From NCBI GenBank assembly GCA_904501855.1, contig CAJGCI010000084.1:1-7851 (forward strand): a stretch of DNA of 7,851 bases, read 5' to 3'. Under the pieces are notes generated by a model that did not search any database, was not told the DNA's origin, and saw only the letters and a program-made list of their open reading frames with translations. Of the stretch, positions 5,871 through 7,851 are shown piece after piece. How positions within the stretch are numbered: position 1 is the first letter of the stretch; the number at the start of each line of letters is the position of its first letter. A program made the position numbers and the translations under genes. The stretch is from Oscillospiraceae bacterium. GTDB lineage: Bacteria > Bacillota > Clostridia > Oscillospirales > Oscillospiraceae.

Positions 5871-7851
5871 TTATTCTTCGTCCGATTCCGGGATTTCCTC
5901 CGCAGGATCCTCCGGGTTTTCTTCCGTGGGAGCCTCCGGTTCTGCCGGTTCCTCTTCCGGTTCCATTTCTTCCGCCGGGGCGGATTCTTCCGGAATGGTT
6001 TCCGGTTCATTGCCGAAATCCATGGAGATGTGCTTTGCAGGCGGTTCAATGGTATGGTCTCTTGCCGGAGTGGCTTTCTTTACCGGCATGAACTCGCCAT
6101 GTTCAAAGTAATAATCAAACTCTTCTCTTTCCATGGTTTCATGGACAAGAAGATATTCTGCAATATCGGTCAGTTCCCTGCTGTGCTCGGTCAGGATCTT
6201 TTCGCAGTCCGCCATGGCCTGATCGAAGATCTTCTTCACTTCCTCATCGATGGCAGCTGCCGTCTCTTCGGAGTAGCTCTTGGTCGTACCGAAATCACGA
6301 CCGATAAAGATAGAATGATCGGAACTGTCATACAGGATGGGTCCGAGACGATCGGACATACCATACCGTGTGACCATGTTTCTCGCTGTCGTTGTCGCCT
6401 GCTGGATGTCACCGGAAGCGCCGGTGGAGATATCATCCAGAAACAGTTTTTCCGCGATACGTCCGCCCAGAGACATTACGATGCTCTCATACATCTCACT
6501 TCTGGACTGGAAGTTCTCCAGATCATCATCCGGACGGTACAGAGTGAATCCGCCGGCCGGGCCGCGGGGAATGATTGTGATATAGTGCACCGGATCCACG
6601 TGCTCGAGGAAACGGCTCACCACCGCATGGTCGGATTCATGATATGCCGTCAGCTTGCGGGCACGTTCGGACATCTTCTTGCTCTTCTTTTCCGGACCCA
6701 TGGCCACTTTCAGTATCGCTTCGTCGATATCCTCCTGCATGATAAACCGGTGGTTGCGGCGCACTGCCATGATCGCAGCCTCGTTCAGCAGGTTCTCCAG
6801 ATCCGCACCGGAAAATCCGGGCGTTCCTTTTGCAATGCTGTTCAGATCCACGTTCTCTCCCAACTGCTTGCCGCGGGAATGAACTTTCAGGATCGCTTCT
6901 CTTCCTCGGATATCCGGAAGGCCCACATAGACCTGCCGGTCAAAACGGCCCGGACGAAGCAGCGCGTTATCCAGAATATCCGCGCGGTTCGTTGCCGCCA
7001 TCACGATAACACCTTCGTTGTTGCCGAAACCGTCCATCTCAACCAGCAGCTGGTTGAGAGTCTGTTCTCTTTCATCATGGCCGCCGCCGAGACCGGAGCC
7101 GCGCTGACGTCCAACCGCATCGATCTCATCGATGAAGATGATGGCCGGAGCCACTTTCTTGGCCTGTTCAAAGAGGTCACGGACACGTCCTGCACCGACA
7201 CCGACATACAGTTCCACAAAATCAGAGCCGGAGATGGACAGGAACTGAACTCCCGCTTCTCCTGCCACTGCTTTGGCGATCAGAGTCTTACCGGTTCCCG
7301 GAGGGCCTACCAGAAGGACGCCTTTGGGGATCCTGGCTCCCATCGCCGTATAGGATCTGGGATTCTTCAGGAAGCCAACGATCTCCTGGAGTTCTTCCTT
7401 CTCTTCATCACAGCCTGCCACATCCGCAAAGGTCTTCTGATCCTTCTCCTCGCTTCCCATACGGGTGCGGGCACGGGAGAACTTGGCAACTCCGCCGGCA
7501 CCGCCGCCGGCCCGGTTCATCATGACGTACCACAGGATCATGAACACGCCCATAACCAGCAGGTACGGGAGGAAGCTGAGCCACCACGGTGCCTGCCAGC
7601 CCTGATCATAATCGTAGCTCTTCAGGATACCGGCATCGTATTGCTGCTGCACGATCTCATGGAAATCCTCATAGAACACCGCAAAGCTGTACAGCTTATA
7701 CGTCAGCTGTTCCTGACCGTCTTTGTTGGTCGTGATCTGCGGACTGTTGGATTCCACCGATTCGCTGGCATCGGTCTTCAATGTCAGCACCAGGTTTTCT
7801 CCTTCCACATAGAAGGAATCCACCTGCTCGTTGGCAAACAGCTGATAAATA
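5871..7851 (-). CDS. ftsH: ATP-dependent zinc metalloprotease FtsH, 5' end outside window
   Basis: Membrane-anchored hexameric AAA+ protease that extracts and degrades misfolded membrane proteins and short-lived regulators. 659 residues are visible, counting Ile at 7850-7848 as 1; the first transmembrane segment and probably some 30-50 residues lie off the right edge. The reading frame runs straight through the edge, so the internal GTG at 7823 is not the start. Seen: extracytoplasmic domain to about 88; transmembrane helix about 89-111 (WLSFLPYLLVMGVFMILWYV); Walker A GPPGTGKT 182-189; pore loop FVEL 211-214, where FVEM is usual; Walker B IIFIDEID 237-244; second region of homology with ALLRPGRFDRQ near 296-306; zinc motif HESDH 404-408, with the third ligand Asp481 in GASGDI, 77 residues after the first His as in Thermotoga FtsH. 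The usual motif is HEAGH, so the two middle residues are changed while both His and the catalytic Glu remain. The last 45 residues are strongly acidic and Pro-rich. A terminator follows 8 bases after the stop. Confidence 0.96.
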   Translation of the reverse strand, partial: IYQLFANEQVDSFYVEGENLVLTLKTDASESVESNSPQITTNKDGQEQLTYKLYSFAVFYEDFHEIVQQQYDAGILKSYDYDQGWQAPWWLSFLPYLLVMGVFMILWYVMMNRAGGGAGGVAKFSRARTRMGSEEKDQKTFADVAGCDEEKEELQEIVGFLKNPRSYTAMGARIPKGVLLVGPPGTGKTLIAKAVAGEAGVQFLSISGSDFVELYVGVGAGRVRDLFEQAKKVAPAIIFIDEIDAVGRQRGSGLGGGHDEREQTLNQLLVEMDGFGNNEGVIVMAATNRADILDNALLRPGRFDRQVYVGLPDIRGREAILKVHSRGKQLGENVDLNSIAKGTPGFSGADLENLLNEAAIMAVRRNHRFIMQEDIDEAILKVAMGPEKKSKKMSERARKLTAYHESDHAVVSRFLEHVDPVHYITIIPRGPAGGFTLYRPDDDLENFQSRSEMYESIVMSLGGRIAEKLFLDDISTGASGDIQQATTTARNMVTRYGMSDRLGPILYDSSDHSIFIGRDFGTTKSYSEETAAAIDEEVKKIFDQAMADCEKILTEHSRELTDIAEYLLVHETMEREEFDYYFEHGEFMPVKKATPARDHTIEPPAKHISMDFGNEPETIPEESAPAEEMEPEEEPAEPEAPTEENPEDPAEEIPESDEE
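5874..6008 (-). other. Acidic Glu/Pro-rich C-terminal tail of FtsH
   Basis: The last 45 residues before the ftsH stop contain 20 Glu, 2 Asp and 10 Pro and no Lys, Arg or His. The DNA is correspondingly low in complexity, with TTCCGG and TTCTTC motifs recurring on the plus strand. The tail follows the helical end of the protease domain, is expected to be disordered and faces the cytoplasm. Its function is unknown. Confidence 0.85.

Noticed and set aside
5813..6049. 79-codon upstream extension of galM
   Set aside because: The extension overlaps the ftsH coding end in another frame, gives Lys/Arg-rich nonsense, and the family start with a good ribosome binding site is at 5812.
5249..6091. 280-residue plus-strand open frame over galM and the ftsH end
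   Set aside because: It is the antisense shadow of galM and the Glu-rich ftsH tail (hence Pro/Leu-rich), with no recognisable domain.
7821..7823. GTG at 7823 as the ftsH start
   Set aside because: The frame stays open to the window edge with FtsH-like extracytoplasmic sequence (IYQLFANEQ), and the first transmembrane segment is missing, so the gene begins outside the window.
1..7851. A novel multi-gene system across the four co-directional genes
   Set aside because: All four genes belong to well-known housekeeping families, and terminators or promoters separate them; nothing suggests a functional module beyond shared orientation.

Overview
The window holds parts of four genes, all read leftward (minus strand). 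In transcription order they are ftsH (right edge, 5' end cut off), galM, ychF and a single-chain pyruvate:ferredoxin oxidoreductase (nifJ/por type; left edge, 3' end cut off). All four were identified by reading conserved motifs in the translations, not by a database search. The oxygen-sensitive pyruvate oxidoreductase, strong AGGAG-type ribosome binding sites, SigA-like promoters, moderate-to-high GC in genes and AT-rich intergenic DNA suggest a strictly anaerobic Firmicute, probably a gut-type Clostridia member (Oscillospiraceae-like). The exact taxon cannot be fixed from this sequence.

Layout from the right. ftsH (7851 to 5871) encodes a membrane AAA+ zinc protease with an unusual HESDH active-site sequence and a Glu/Pro-rich acidic tail. 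A strong GC hairpin plus T-run ends it (5837-5862). galM (5812-4769), aldose 1-epimerase, starts just past that hairpin with a good ribosome binding site but no visible promoter of its own. A 160-base gap carries a near-consensus promoter (TTGAGA-17-TATAAT) for ychF (4608-3514), a YchF/OLA1-type P-loop ATPase. A 12-bp hairpin (3479-3506) ends ychF. The next roughly 200 bases are AT-rich and hold the promoter region of the pyruvate oxidoreductase, with several dyads and short repeats. The oxidoreductase runs from 3265 off the left edge, with 1088 residues visible.

The genes are separate housekeeping units rather than one pathway: membrane protein quality control, hexose anomer interconversion, a translation/stress-linked ATPase, and the central fermentative step from pyruvate to acetyl-CoA and reduced ferredoxin. 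GalM and the oxidoreductase both belong to sugar fermentation, but terminators and promoters between the genes argue against one operon.

I see no RNA gene, mobile element, CRISPR array or evidence of a new multi-gene system. The points worth a second look are the altered FtsH active-site motif, its acidic tail, the dyad-rich oxidoreductase promoter, the complete absence of three codons from the oxidoreductase gene (which leaves a giant spurious antisense frame), and galM sitting behind a terminator. No stretch longer than about 250 bases lacks a gene.
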